Assembly: GCA_018389105.1 (NCBI GenBank)
Contig: JACATO010000309.1
Span: 744,001 to 808,000, forward strand
DNA: 64,000 nt
Reading direction: 5' to 3'
Source of the DNA: Nautilus pompilius
Lineage: Eukaryota; Mollusca; Cephalopoda; Nautilida; Nautilidae
The notes beneath the pieces were generated by a model. That model was not told the DNA's origin and ran no database searches. It saw nothing but the letters and a program-made list of their open reading frames with translations. Within the stretch, counting starts at the first letter, position 1. Each line of letters begins with the position of its first letter. A program made the position numbers and the translations under genes. Shown in pieces: positions 53,601 through 64,000 of the stretch.

Positions 53601-56600
53601 CCTGATGCTGCTGCAACTCGAAGAACTGAGGCCAGGCTTTAGTAAACAAATGACCACAGAAGAATCCCTTGATAAGAAAAAGTTGATCAGAGGTCATTGG
53701 GTCACAGCCCTACACCAAAGATTAGGAGAGAGAATTGCTGTTGACTTACAACAATACTCAGTTGTAGCAGAGGTTGGATTTAGAAATCTACCCAGTCACT
53801 TTTCTTCTAACTATAACATATTGCACCATAACTTTTTCAGTCGATGTTACCAGATATGTACAGCAATGTTTTCCAAAAACTCAAAAGATGCTACAAGAGG
53901 AAATGCCAAGTATAACATTGATGATAGACATTTTCACAGTTCGTACTTTTGAACACCATTTCTTGGTATGATTGTGGGAGCCATCCTAAATGTGGTTCCA
54001 TTTGCAGAATCTCTCTCAACTAACCATATAAGTAAGCAAAATTTCACTCATTTTAAGAAAACTGCAATATCACTGGATAAACTATTTGTTCCTTAGGGAC
54101 AATGTTGCCAACATGGTTGCTAGACTTTTCAAAACTAGATTGCCATCACTCTATTGTTTCATCTGTACTTTACAACTATGCATTAATGACACAACACCAG
54201 AGTTAGCCAATGAGTAATAAAGGATATCTTTCGTATTAATTGAGAGATAGTTGGCCATTCAGCTTCTCAAAAGCTAGGTGATCTTCAGGAACAACTGAAG
54301 TTCACAAAACACAGGCTTCTATAGGATGTATCTACCCATTGGAATATTTTGTATTACATACTGGAAAAAGATTCTTTGCAATAGACCATAATATTCCAAG
54401 TCTAATTCCGTATCAATGGAGCTTAGCTGAAAACTGTGTATGCCTTCTAAAGCCCTTTGAAGAGATCACAAAAGCTGCCAGTCAGAAGAATACAACAACA
54501 ACTGTTATAATTTCATAAATTTTAGCTATAGAGCTCTTCCTTGACAAACAACCACTAATACTACTATCAGATGAATCTTGACAACTTGATCATTTAAAAG
54601 CAATGCCAAAGGTGTTTACATAAGTATTTGGCAAATAAGAAACCCTTATTTCCACAAGCTTAAGTACCAAAATAAAGACATGAATATGAATGGCATTAAT
54701 TGAAAAAATGGATGACAAAGAGATTAGGCAGAGTCCCAGGAACAATGCATTCACAGATTCAGATAAAAGATTTAGTTATCCAGTTGTACCACAAACTTCA
54801 GCTACTGAATCAATAGCAACAGTTTCCAAACTTTGGGACTGGTATAAAGAAATAGCATCTGGAAACAAACAAAAACAAACACTGCTGTTATAGAGAAAGA
54901 TATACCCAGGCATGTAGATCCTTTGTTATGGTGGAAAGGAAATTCTCTTCACTTCAAAAAGCTGAAGAAGCTGGCACAGGTGCAGTATGTGCACTTTCCT
55001 CTTTCATGACAGTGAACAGCCCTTTAGCACTGATGGACACACACATGAGCCAACAAGAAACTGCCTCAATCCAGACAGGAGTGAAAAGTGGATGTTTCTG
55101 GATTATAATTTAAGAGCTTTTAACTTTAGACAGACTTTCATCGTTGTTTTCAATTTTGAATCTCTTTCTAGACCAGTATTACTTTCAGTACTTTGACTTT
55201 CACAAAGTCACGTATTATTCTAGATGTGGTTAATTTCAATTTTCTCTCTAATTTTGACAGCCTTAGAAGTTTCATAAATGTGAATTTTGAATCTATATTT
55301 GACCATTGCTTTTAATATTTTGGTTTTTTTTTTGATTTACCTCATTAGGGATTAGGATATATTAATTTTCATTAGTTAACATTAAACTTTCTGTAGTAGA
55401 ATTTTAAAATTTTTAATTTTCTTTTTTAAAATCTTTTGATAAATATAATTTAAATCAGTATTACTTTTTGTTTTAGTCTTCACCCAGTTATGTGTAGTGG
55501 CATTTATCATCCTAGTTGGTGGAGAAGTATTCTGAGAAGGAATTTGTCCACCAAACAAGATATTTGTTTTATATTGACATTTTTATTATTATTACTTTTA
55601 CAATTTGTTAAATTTTCCCCAAACTTTTTTTAAAACTCTACTATATCTTTATAGTAGATATTTAACTTATTGGTTCTTGTTTGACATCTTTTGTAAAGTT
55701 CTTTCAATAACAGGTCACTTTTTTGAATTTCCTAGCCCACTTGATTAAAACATTCTAGGATCGTTAGCCTGATCTACAATGTTGTAATAGCATCTGCATG
55801 AAAATTAAGATTCATCTTTATTCTAATTCTAAACTTTGCAAATCTCTTAGTTTTGCTAATGATGGGAGGAACAGTTGATAGTCTGATTTACACATCAGGT
55901 TCACTGAGTGCCAACTTCCCTGCCTGGAACAGATTCATTCTAGTCTGATTTTATATTGCAGGTGGAGTTTATAGAAGGCAGGAAAAAAAACAGTGGGTAA
56001 GCATCACTTTTTTTTTTTTTTTAAATATTAACTCTTTGAAAGCTATACTGAAATACTTTAATACCCATCTTTTCCAACAAATTTCCACTACTAAGATTTA
56101 CCACAAGAAAAATTTGTCTCCTAGACTTTCTAATTTTTATCATTAAAAGTGGAAGAAAAAAAAACCTTTTGCATTCCACTGCTGTTAATATTTGGAAAAA
56201 CCTTTGTTATTAAACTAAATAAAATAAAACAAGAGAACATTGTTTTCATGAGTGGAATGTGTAGTTATTTTCCCTTTTTATTTAAACAGATCAATTCTTC
56301 CATCAAAGTTTGGAAACAATTCCAGTGAGTATTGCACCACCTCTGAAATGTTCTAGTCTGCTTGTTTCTTGCAAGATTAAGTTTCTAAGTGCAGCAGCTC
56401 TCATCTGCCATAAGAACTGGATGAGAATGGGCAGATGTTAGTCATGGAGGAATGAAAATGTTCACAGATTTTTATTTAACAGTGTATTATGAATTGTCAG
56501 AGCTAAAATAAAAACAGGTTATTACTAAGTATGACATTCAAAGGATTTCTACACCTTTAGTAATTGACTTCTCCATGCTGTTAACTAATCAGTTTTGCAT

Positions 56601-57372
56601 ACTACATCCCAAGGATGTGACTATATCATTTGAGTTGATGTCACTATGAATAGAACTCTGAAGCTTAGTTTTAACTGGCTAAAATAGTATTACATGTGTT
56701 TAAGCCTGATTTTATTACATAATCCATCAAAATCAACTGTGAAGATCTTATCCAGTGATGAAGGTGATTATAAAAATTAAGACTAACTTATTTTGGCTTG
56801 TTTACATACCATAAATCTCTGGAATATAACATCAAATAACTGATGTTTCAGGTGTTTCAGCATTTGGTGCATCAGCTGGCAGAAGCAATGTTTTTGGTTC
56901 AGGAGCATCCAGTGTGTTTGGCCAGCAGCAGCAGCAGACTACAAGTGTTTTTGGAGGTGCCACTAGCTTCTCAACTCAGGGACGGACTGCTACATTTGGC
57001 AGCTCTGCATCAGTATTTGATTCTCAACCACAGAATGGGATCTTCGGACAAGCAAGTAACGTGTTTGGCGCTCCTCCTCCAGCAGGGGTTCAGACTAGTA
57101 GCGTATTTGGCGGTGCATCTTCCACGGGTTCCCAACCTGGCATTGTCTTTGGGGACAGACAGTCAGTAGACCTACAGTCTAATATATTTGGCAGCAGATC
57201 TATTCAGAGTCAAGGGCTTGGAAATGCTGCAGGATTACCCTCACAGATACCACACAACATTTACACACCTCTCAACCAGCTGTCTGCTGAGCAGCGTGCT
57301 CAGTTTGAAGCACAGCAATTTGAACTTGGAAAAATACCTGCAAAACCACCACCCTGTGAACTTACACATTGA
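42427..57372 (+). CDS. NUP42: Nucleoporin NUP42 (NUPL2/hCG1-like)
   Basis: NUP42 sits on the cytoplasmic face of the nuclear pore and helps Gle1/DDX19 in mRNA export. Eight exons join in frame: 42427-42511, 43619-43745, 45076-45167, 48728-48804, 52324-52410, 55962-55996, 56290-56324 and 56852-57372, giving about 352 residues (human 423). Exon 1 encodes a CCCH finger, C5-x7-C13-x5-C19-x3-H23. Exons 3-5 hold DWESSNMWPFS and DDLSAEELRFQAYDAL, matching the middle domain. Exon 8 is the FG domain with about ten FG motifs, mostly VFG or IFG, and a Q5 run. The tail LSAEQRAQFEAQQFELGKIPAKPPP matches the C-terminal Gle1-binding motif. Introns 3 and 5 carry hAT relics. Confidence 0.93.
43812..44130. mobile_element. 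hAT-type terminus, probable short non-autonomous element
   Basis: CAGGGGTGGCCAAACTGCA at 43812 matches the hAT terminal repeats of the two elements in ALDH8A1 and upstream of it. A possible decayed right end, GTTTTGGCC, lies near 44120 but lacks the ACCCCTG end, and no clean 8-bp duplication is found. It lies in NUP42 intron 2. Confidence 0.45.
44571..44607. repeat. (AT)n microsatellite
   Basis: A long uninterrupted TATATA run in NUP42 intron 2, followed by a T-run. No other feature is seen in 44131-45075. Confidence 0.92.
46500..48000 (-). pseudogene. hAT-family transposase relic (ZMYM1/P52rIPK-like), NUP42 intron 3
   Basis: The minus strand has fragments in the correct order for a hAT transposase: NWCQVHVLNLC near 47580-47548 (the C/H-LNL core motif) and, near 46700-46580, KKAFSKVNLLKTILRSSVTN then KKLKTFMLLSM, matching the dimerisation block FSKLKLIKTYLRSTMSQERL of TTF/hAT-type proteins. 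Stops are frequent and no termini were found. This lineage differs from the BED/GTF2IRD2-like copies elsewhere in the window. Confidence 0.65.
50020..50262 (-). repeat. tRNA-derived SINE copy, best head (NUP42 intron 4)
   Basis: Read on the minus strand, TGACTCAGTTGGTGCCTGGA (A-box region) is followed by AGTTTGATTTCC (B-box-like), then GGCAGTCCAGTTTCCTTCC, ACATCTAAAATGAAG, TTCTAGAAGGGCTTTCC and TTGCTGAAGTCAGAAGTG. The body blocks recur in the other copies. A GA/GT microsatellite at 50260-50290 borders the head. Confidence 0.65.
53380..55130 (+). pseudogene. ZBED-type hAT transposase relic, NUP42 intron 5
   Basis: The N-terminal BED finger is clear: YFVIQKDTLKAKCKLCNEEI with a later H..H pair, then KHATECNAEML. 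The middle is decayed. The C-terminus keeps the hAT dimerisation pattern: DPLLWWKGNSLHFKKLKKLA (family NPLKWWKDHEKRFPTLAKLA), then SEQPFST and a NCLNPDRSEKWMFLDYNLRA block (family RNRLKPENVEMLIFLNKNL). Stops and frameshifts are many. It is a ZBED1/ZBED4-like lineage, distinct from the minus-strand relic in intron 3. Termini were not located. Confidence 0.75.
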
Positions 57373-57403
57373 CCTTTAGTTGGGATATTTATTTTTAGAA
57401 AAT

Positions 57404-57409
57404 AATAAA
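57404..57409 (+). terminator. Polyadenylation signal of NUP42
   Basis: AATAAA about 32 bases after the TGA, preceded by an overlapping AATAAT. It predicts a very short 3' UTR. Confidence 0.6.
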
Positions 57410-57640
57410 TTAAGATGTGGTCTGTCTACTTTTATTATAATTTCATTACCACTGTCTTCCATTCTAGACAAGTTTTGATGATAAAACGAGATTAGTGATA
57501 CAATGAATTTTTAAAGTTTTTTTTTTTTTTAAGTAATTTGTACTTTTCTGAATGGATTTTGATACAGGTTGGCTATCGGTACAAACAGTTGTTAGATCTT
57601 AAGCTAGTATCCAAATTAGAATACTAAATTACTAATATTT

Positions 57641-57860
57641 TGGGCAGTGGATAGCTGTGCTTTAGTGTACCAACTTGCCTTGGCAGTGTCTGAGTTGATT
57701 TCCATTGTAAACCAACTTGGTTTAACACAGTTTCTTCTCACTTTTTCCTGTATCAGTCTATTGCTGTGGATTTTCTACCACAGGTAAACACAGGAATTCT
57801 ACTAGGGACTTTCCATTGAAGATGGAAGTGCCAGGGCCCAAGAACTATAAACCATGGCAC
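57641..57860 (+). repeat. tRNA-derived SINE copy
   Basis: The head GGGCAGTGGATAGCTGTGC resembles an A-box and GAGTTGATTTCC a decayed B-box. The body has TTTCTTCTCACTTTTTCCTG, GTGGATTTTCTACCACAGG, CTACTAGGGACTTTCC and ATTGAAGATGGAAGTGCCAG, matching blocks of the copies at 40829 and 50020. Confidence 0.6.
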
Positions 57861-59189
57861 TACGCAAATCATCAACACATCACCAGATATAGTTGTTCTT
57901 GGAAGAAAAAGACTAACACTTAAATAGTGCAAAGTATATGTTTAGAAAACAATACTAAAGCAATAATCAAAGTTATCCCATATTATTTGTAATTTGAGAG
58001 AGACGGATTTAAATTCTATAGGCACTTTTGAATAAAGATTTTTTAAAACAAATATTTTGAATATTGTGCTTCTATAAATATTCTATCTAAATTTCTAAGA
58101 TTGATTCTTTTGATAGATTCCAAGTAGTCTATTATCATTGTTTGTTTGCTTATATGGAATTCATTCATAGAAGTACTATCAATACTTCTGAATGAGGTTT
58201 TCTATCAGAATTTAGTTAGAATGATTAGTGATATAATGCCAGTTACAGTGTTTTTGTGATGATGAAAACGAAACATTAAAGAAAATATTTTCTGCAGAAC
58301 TTGTAAATTTAGTTTTTCTTTAAAAAAAAATAACATGCTACATATCATATATTGCCAGTGTCTTCAATATCATTTTTGATTAGACTGCATGATTACTACA
58401 GAAAAATTAAAAAATTTTTTGCAACTGCAGATGGTGCAATAACTACTGAAATACTTAAGTCAGTTGTGGATAATTTCTAATTTTTCATTATAAAGGATGA
58501 CTGTTGACTAATGATATAATTTTTAAATGATGAGCTGCATGTATGAATTTGTTGCCAGAGTTCTTCACTTTGCCCTGTCTTATTGAACATCAGTTTTGTA
58601 ATTATATGCCAACTATCTTTTTATCGTAGTTTTGTTGATGCCAGGTTTTCTATTTCCACTGATTAAATTTTGTCTTTCCTTGACATCCTCTGCAGTTGCA
58701 ATGAAAATTTTCTTGATATATTCATGTACTGTAAATCTACATTCACTGGCCTTATTCCATTTTCATTTACTCTAAAGCTATGAAAATTAGTTGTTAATTT
58801 TTATTAAAAAGTAGCTTTAGTTTCCTAACTTCTACAAAACTATTTACCTCAACTGACTACTGTTTCTAAACGGGTTAATTATTTAACTCTTCCTTTTTTA
58901 GGGTTTGAATCTTGCCACTTAAAAACTTAACTCTGTTTTACACTTTACCACTTCATTTTCAGTTTGAAATAGAACTGGTTCATTTTTTTCAACTTAAACA
59001 CAGGCTAGAACCATCATCAAATATTTGAAGCCTGTTAAATGGGTGTGAGTCCCATGCCCCTTTTTTTGTTTTCCTCTCCCAAACCCTAAAGGCATGCCTC
59101 CTAAGTTTGGTTTCTTATGTTGACAATGAACTAAGGTATAATTCGATTTATTTAGCGGTATTTTCACATTTGTTTCTTAACATTGTTTT

Positions 59190-60260
59190 TGTTAAAATTA
59201 GAACCCCCCAAAAGTAATGCATCCTATTTATCTGTGAATAGCAAAGGAAACCATGCACCAAATACTATTACACACCTGCCACTGCTGTGAGTTTTTTTCC
59301 ACCCACCAGTTCAAAATGGTTGGTAGCATTGTTACAAGTGTTAAGCAGAGAGCAGTAATTGAGAAATGATGGGATTTTGCCAATTGAGATTCAGTCAAAT
59401 GAAGTGCAAGTACTGTAAAAGTCTGGGTAAACTCTGAAAAGTGGAAAAACTGAACACTAAGATGAGTATCAAAGGCAGTAATGAAAAAGCTGGATCCTTT
59501 TTGTCAAGCTAAGATTGATGCATTATCATGCTACAGGTGATTACCAGAACATCAGGTCAATGGACAAATTGTGCTTCCTTACACTCAGACTTTCATCTCT
59601 GAAAAAAGGCATATAACAGATCAAAAATAGCAATAGTTCTTCAACTGAGCATCATCACTTAGAACAACAAATCTTCATCCTAACCATTTTCAAAGCAATA
59701 TGAAAGATGCAGACAAAGTTGAATACTAACAGCCCAGTCTCCTCTGCATTGAAAATATCTCTATGGCTGTAATCCCACAAAAGTAGAGAGAGCTGTCAAC
59801 TTTTAGTCCATGATAGCAGTTTCTGACAGATGCTACTTCACTGGAGTTTTGTAGATTAGTATTCCTTTAGTTTAAATTGCTCAAGCCATCCTAAATAGGG
59901 AGTCAAGTTATTAACTCCTAGTTTATCCTGATAGAAGGGAATCATGGCTCTAACTTTGCATACACCAAGCAAAGAAAGCACAAAGATTCCTCCTGGCCTT
60001 TTCTCATTTGTTTCAGAGTTGTTGAAGGCCATGATGATTTGTTTTTGAAAAATATCAATATTGTTAAATTTGCAATGCCTTTGGCATAAATTTCCTCACT
60101 CTCATTTTTTATTTGATATCTCATTTGCATTTCAACATGACCATGTGTTGTACATATAATGAATTACCACTCAAAACTAATTTCAAGTGATTGTCTGTGC
60201 AATATTAGTTTTAACACTGAATGAATAAATTTACTGTGAATGTATGAAATGCACTGAACA
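59190..60260 (+). mobile_element. Possible mariner relic
   Basis: CAAAAGTAATGCATCC at 59210 resembles a mariner end, and VTSVKQRAVIE near 59335 resembles the N-terminus of mariner transposases. No clear catalytic block or right end was found downstream, so the limits and the assignment are weak. Confidence 0.3.
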
Positions 60261-62051
60261 ACCATCATTGCAACTAGAGTTTTTTTCCACATGTTAGTCA
60301 TGGACATGCCTATTGCTGGCACCAGCCGATCTCTGAAGTCCATTTTGTATTAAAGGGGGTAAACACATCAGTAAATATGGTAAAGGGGGGAGGTTCAAAA
60401 ACATTACATAAGCAGTTTTCCAGCTTAACCATTTTTCTATTATTTATGAGAAATGGAAAAAATCAGGACTTCATACTTTTGTCTCAAATGATGCTTTTAT
60501 TTACAGAAACCTGCACTAAATAATCGATTTACCTACCTCTCGAGACTTTTATTGCTAAAGTTAACATTTGCTATTACAGATTTCCTCAGGGATGTTGATT
60601 TCAAATCCCACGTTATTTTTTTAACCCCTTTACATATATTCATGAAAAAATTAAATTTCCTCATGATTACTGCACATGTATAATTATGGAAAGTGCTGCT
60701 GATATTCCAGTCAGTAATGCATATATCGCTTGATGACTGTTCTATTTCAGTAGTAAATTTTATTGTAGGTACCTTGAAAATTTTGCATTTCTTAAAAAAA
60801 TGCTTTAATAATTGGTCACATGAACTTAGCTGTTATCTTGCCTTGATACACCATGTACCATTGTAATCATTAATGTTTATTCTAAAATTTAATTAAGTTG
60901 AATGCTTTAAAGCCAATATAAGTCTATGCTTTAAAAACGGTTTGCCAATGGCTTTCTTAATGTTATACAATGCAATGTACACACTGAAAATTTTTGTAGT
61001 CTTCAATTAAGCCAATTGTGAAGAGGTAATTATTCTCAACACATTTAAATAATGAGGAATATATTCTCCTAGTAGATTTGTATGCAGTATCAGTAGTTTA
61101 TATATAGTAGGTGAAAGCTAACACTCAGACTCTGGATACTAGTTATTTGGATGAAATCCATTTTTGTTTTAATACCAGTTTCATTTTTGTTGCTTTTTCC
61201 TTTGTGCCTAAAAACAAACAAATATGAAATTTGGTACCACCAGTAATAAAACGACTGACCATCAACATTTTCATATTTGCTTTGATTCAAAATTTTAAAC
61301 CACTGCTGATTCAACCCACTTATTTACCTCGTCCACTTAGATTTTTGTACTAAACATTCTTTTACAATTAATAGATGAAAGACCCTTAATACAAGAATGT
61401 AGAGAAAAACTAGTGGAACTATTAACAAAACACTACTACTTTAAAATTGTTTGGGCAACAAAGTTATAAAATGACTGTCAATTTTTACTGTGAATTTATA
61501 GCAGCAATTGCAAATTCCATGAAAAAAATCTGTTTAGGTTTTATACAGAATCCAGTATTTTGTGTGGCATAATCTTGGATAGTACATGAACAAGTTAGTA
61601 TTTGCACAACAGAGACAAAGAGCCAAGTCCAATCAGTGAACTTTCATTTACCTCAAAGCATTTGTCGGACAATACATAGGGGCTACAAGCACACTAGATG
61701 TAAATCGTCTGCCAATAAACCCAGGTTCAGAATTGTATTCAGTGTCAACCAAATGAAAAGCTGCATTTAAACAAGTCACCTCCAAGTAGATTCAATTGCA
61801 ATTTATCTGCAGTAAGTTGCATTACTACCCCATCACTATTAAATGACACCAATTTTCTTCCCTACATGACATTCTGCCTGATTTTTCTTAAATATTTATT
61901 CTGATATGTTTACCCTAATTATGACAATTTAATTCAAAGGTAATAAGGAATAAATGCTTTCAAAATATCTTTTTTGTCCACCACTGCATGGTATCAAAAA
62001 AAGAATTAAAAAAAAAAAAAACAAATTTACAAGAAATATTTGGTTATAGAC
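60261..62051. other. Intergenic stretch between the mariner-like relic and RPL37A
   Basis: AT-rich DNA with no recognisable exon or repeat on either strand. The same holds for 57870-59180. Confidence 0.5.
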
Positions 62052-62057
62052 TTTATT
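62052..62057 (-). terminator. Polyadenylation signal of RPL37A
   Basis: AATAAA on the minus strand about 20 bases after the TGA stop, fitting the short 3' UTRs of ribosomal protein genes. Confidence 0.65.
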
Positions 62058-62077
62058 TAATGGCAGACATGACAATT

Positions 62078-63749
62078 TCAGGATTCCTTGATGTCTCTAA
62101 GTCGTCGGATGGCACTTCTCACTGTAGCAGCTGCTGTGGTGCTGAAAGGAGACAATACTTTTAAGGTACTACTATAAATACAGTACTGCAATTTTTATCT
62201 AAACTAAGGGGACACACTACTTTTTAATGATAAACTATAATTTCAGGAATATAAAATATTGTTTTAATAAAGTGAGGTGATCCTTTCATTTAATGAAAGA
62301 ACTTAAGGCAGGAGTCACCATTACTGTGTAAGTCAATTCAAGAACTTAAGCTTTCTTAAGTAACTGCATGACCTGTTGTTAAGTGAAGGCAGTTAATCCC
62401 ACCCTAATTAAATGTAAACATTTTTTATTTCAATAAAGCTAAAAGGTATTATTTAATAAGGAAGTAAATTAATTCTAATACTCTAGGAGGCAAGAATCCC
62501 TATGTAGGTTTGATGCCCACTTAACCCAGACACACTGAAACGTTTAGCACTCTTCAGAAGTAAAAACCACTTTGATCATAACTTACTGATACACCCATGC
62601 ACCTCCTGCTACCACTTTTTTGCAAGCCCTGCAAGACCAGATACCAACAGAGCGTCGACTAACAGCATCCTGCATGGAAGAAAGGTTACAAATTAGATCA
62701 TCATGAATGGGTGGTCATCTATGCCACATTTAAGAGTTTATATACAATATTTCCAATTTTCACTAGAAAATTGCAATGCTCCAATCCCTAAAATATTTAT
62801 ATTGCAACATAGAAGGCATACCAACATTTAGCACATAGCAAGTGTCGCACTGTAGAAAACACTTCTTCAGCTTTACTTTAAAAGAAATAAAGATTTTCTG
62901 AATTTTTAAATCATTTTGGAACAGCATAGTATCAAATTATTTGTAGTTGTTGCTCCACTCTTTAACTAAATAGCAATTCCAATACATTTTTCAAAGAACG
63001 TTTTTAAAAAAAGAAGCCACTTTGCTTATATTTATACAAAATCAGTGTAATTAACAATCAATAAAATCTTAGGTCTTATAAATAGGCAACTTGGCATTTT
63101 CAACCACTAAACCTTTTCTGGCTAATTTTGTCCCCTCTTCCAGAAATTGATTTCATGGTACAACACAATATGTACTTAGCATGTGTGTTGGGAGTGGAGG
63201 GAGAATGCCTCTCCAAATTTCTGAGCACCAAGAGGTATCTATTAAGGTCCAAACAGAAAGTAAACTAGGGCTTGAGTGACTGACTGGCTGCCTGATATTA
63301 TCAGTTAAACTAAGCTGTTGCATCATGCTTCTTCCAAAAACTTTCACAACACAGCAATGAAAAGCACCGTGGATTGGTCTTCCACTCAAACCTTATTGTT
63401 TTTTGCTTGTTTTAACAATTTATTAGACCTACAAAGAATCTATGAAACACCAGCAACAACATAGCCATGCCATACAATTTCAGCTACTCCACACCTGATT
63501 ATTTTAAAGTACAATTACATTGGTGGGTTTTTTTTTTAACTTAATAAAAATTAACAAATCTTGCTAAAGTTAGAAAACTGGAGCAAAACAATTGTAATAA
63601 AACTTTCAGAATGTACTCACCTTGCCACAGAACTGACAGGTGTACTTTGAATGCTGGGTAATTTCCATCTTTTTGATGGTCTTCCTGAGCGAAGCACCAT
63701 ACCTGGTTCCATATTTCCCACAAATTCCAACTTTCTTTGTCCGCTTAGC
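62078..63749 (-). CDS. RPL37A: Large-subunit ribosomal protein eL43, 3' part (first exon outside)
   Basis: eL43 is a small zinc-ribbon protein of the cytosolic 60S subunit. Three exons, 63749-63621, 62669-62587 and 62141-62078, join in frame to 91 residues; with the initiator Met this equals the 92 residues of human RPL37A. Exon 2 starts [20 protein letters not shown]. The zinc ligands are YTCQFCGK in exon 2 and [10 protein letters not shown] in exon 3, and the C-terminus is [11 protein letters not shown]. An acceptor precedes the Ala codon, so the ATG must lie in a separate upstream exon, as in many ribosomal protein genes. I do not see it in 63750-64000, so it is probably beyond the edge. 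Confidence 0.95.
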
Positions 63750-64000
63750 CTAGCAAAGAAAACAATTTCAGCACTACTAACTAGGAAATAAAAACAACAA
63801 TCTCATGGTTTGATGGCAGTTGTGAAATACTGAACTTCAAGGGTTAAAAACACAATAATAATCACTTTGATATTCTGAAATTCCCCATTCTCCAGACAAT
63901 TTTGTATGATGCATCATTGTTAGCCAAAGAAGTTTGACATTATCCATATAAAATCTCTCTGTTACTACTAATTAAATGACTGAGGAAATAGCAGTTACTT

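Noticed and set aside
56843-57169. 108-codon plus-strand ORF
   Set aside because: It is a shifted-frame shadow of the NUP42 FG exon.

Overview
The window is animal nuclear DNA. Every host gene is split by GT..AG introns, the intergenic DNA is AT-rich, and the space between exons is filled with decayed DNA transposons, short tRNA-derived repeats and microsatellites. The six genes are conserved across bilaterians, so they do not fix the species. Compact introns of 0.1 to 7 kb, several cut-and-paste transposon families and a tRNA-type SINE suit an invertebrate such as a mollusc (a cephalopod is possible), but that is a guess.

Layout. (1) 1-4750: intergenic DNA holding a 2.7 kb hAT transposon with intact ends and a perfect 8-bp target duplication. 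(2) 4750-23738, minus strand: a complete ten-exon ALDH8A1-type aldehyde dehydrogenase. Its introns carry two Tc1-like elements, a second hAT with intact boundaries, a hAT fragment and a MITE-like element. (3) 22600-23500: a GC-rich island in intron 1 of that gene, with a CRE and an unexplained plus-strand first-exon-like ORF. (4) 25165-31844, plus strand: seven-exon MPV17, with a deleted mariner in intron 4. (5) 32406-36528, minus strand: eEF1A, complete, with a TATA box, a TOP-like start and a 5' UTR intron. (6) 36880-40301, plus strand: MRPS14 (uS14m), head-to-head with eEF1A. (7) 42355-57409, plus strand: NUP42 (NUPL2), an FG nucleoporin with a CCCH finger; two different hAT relics lie in its introns. 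(8) 57410-62050: gene-poor DNA with a SINE copy and a possible mariner relic. (9) 62052-63749, minus strand: RPL37A (eL43), with its first exon beyond the window.

The genes are general housekeeping ones: cytosolic translation (eEF1A, eL43), mitochondrial translation (uS14m), mitochondrial inner-membrane maintenance (MPV17), mRNA export at the nuclear pore (NUP42) and tryptophan/kynurenine-side metabolism (ALDH8A1). They do not form an operon or pathway. The shared feature is promoter style: the eEF1A/MRPS14 intergene, the NUP42 promoter and the island in ALDH8A1 intron 1 each hold a perfect TGACGTCA palindrome. I found no clear new biological system. The items most worth following are the orphan CpG-island exon, the SINE family seen in at least four copies, the MITE-like family and the two related hAT copies with clean target duplications.
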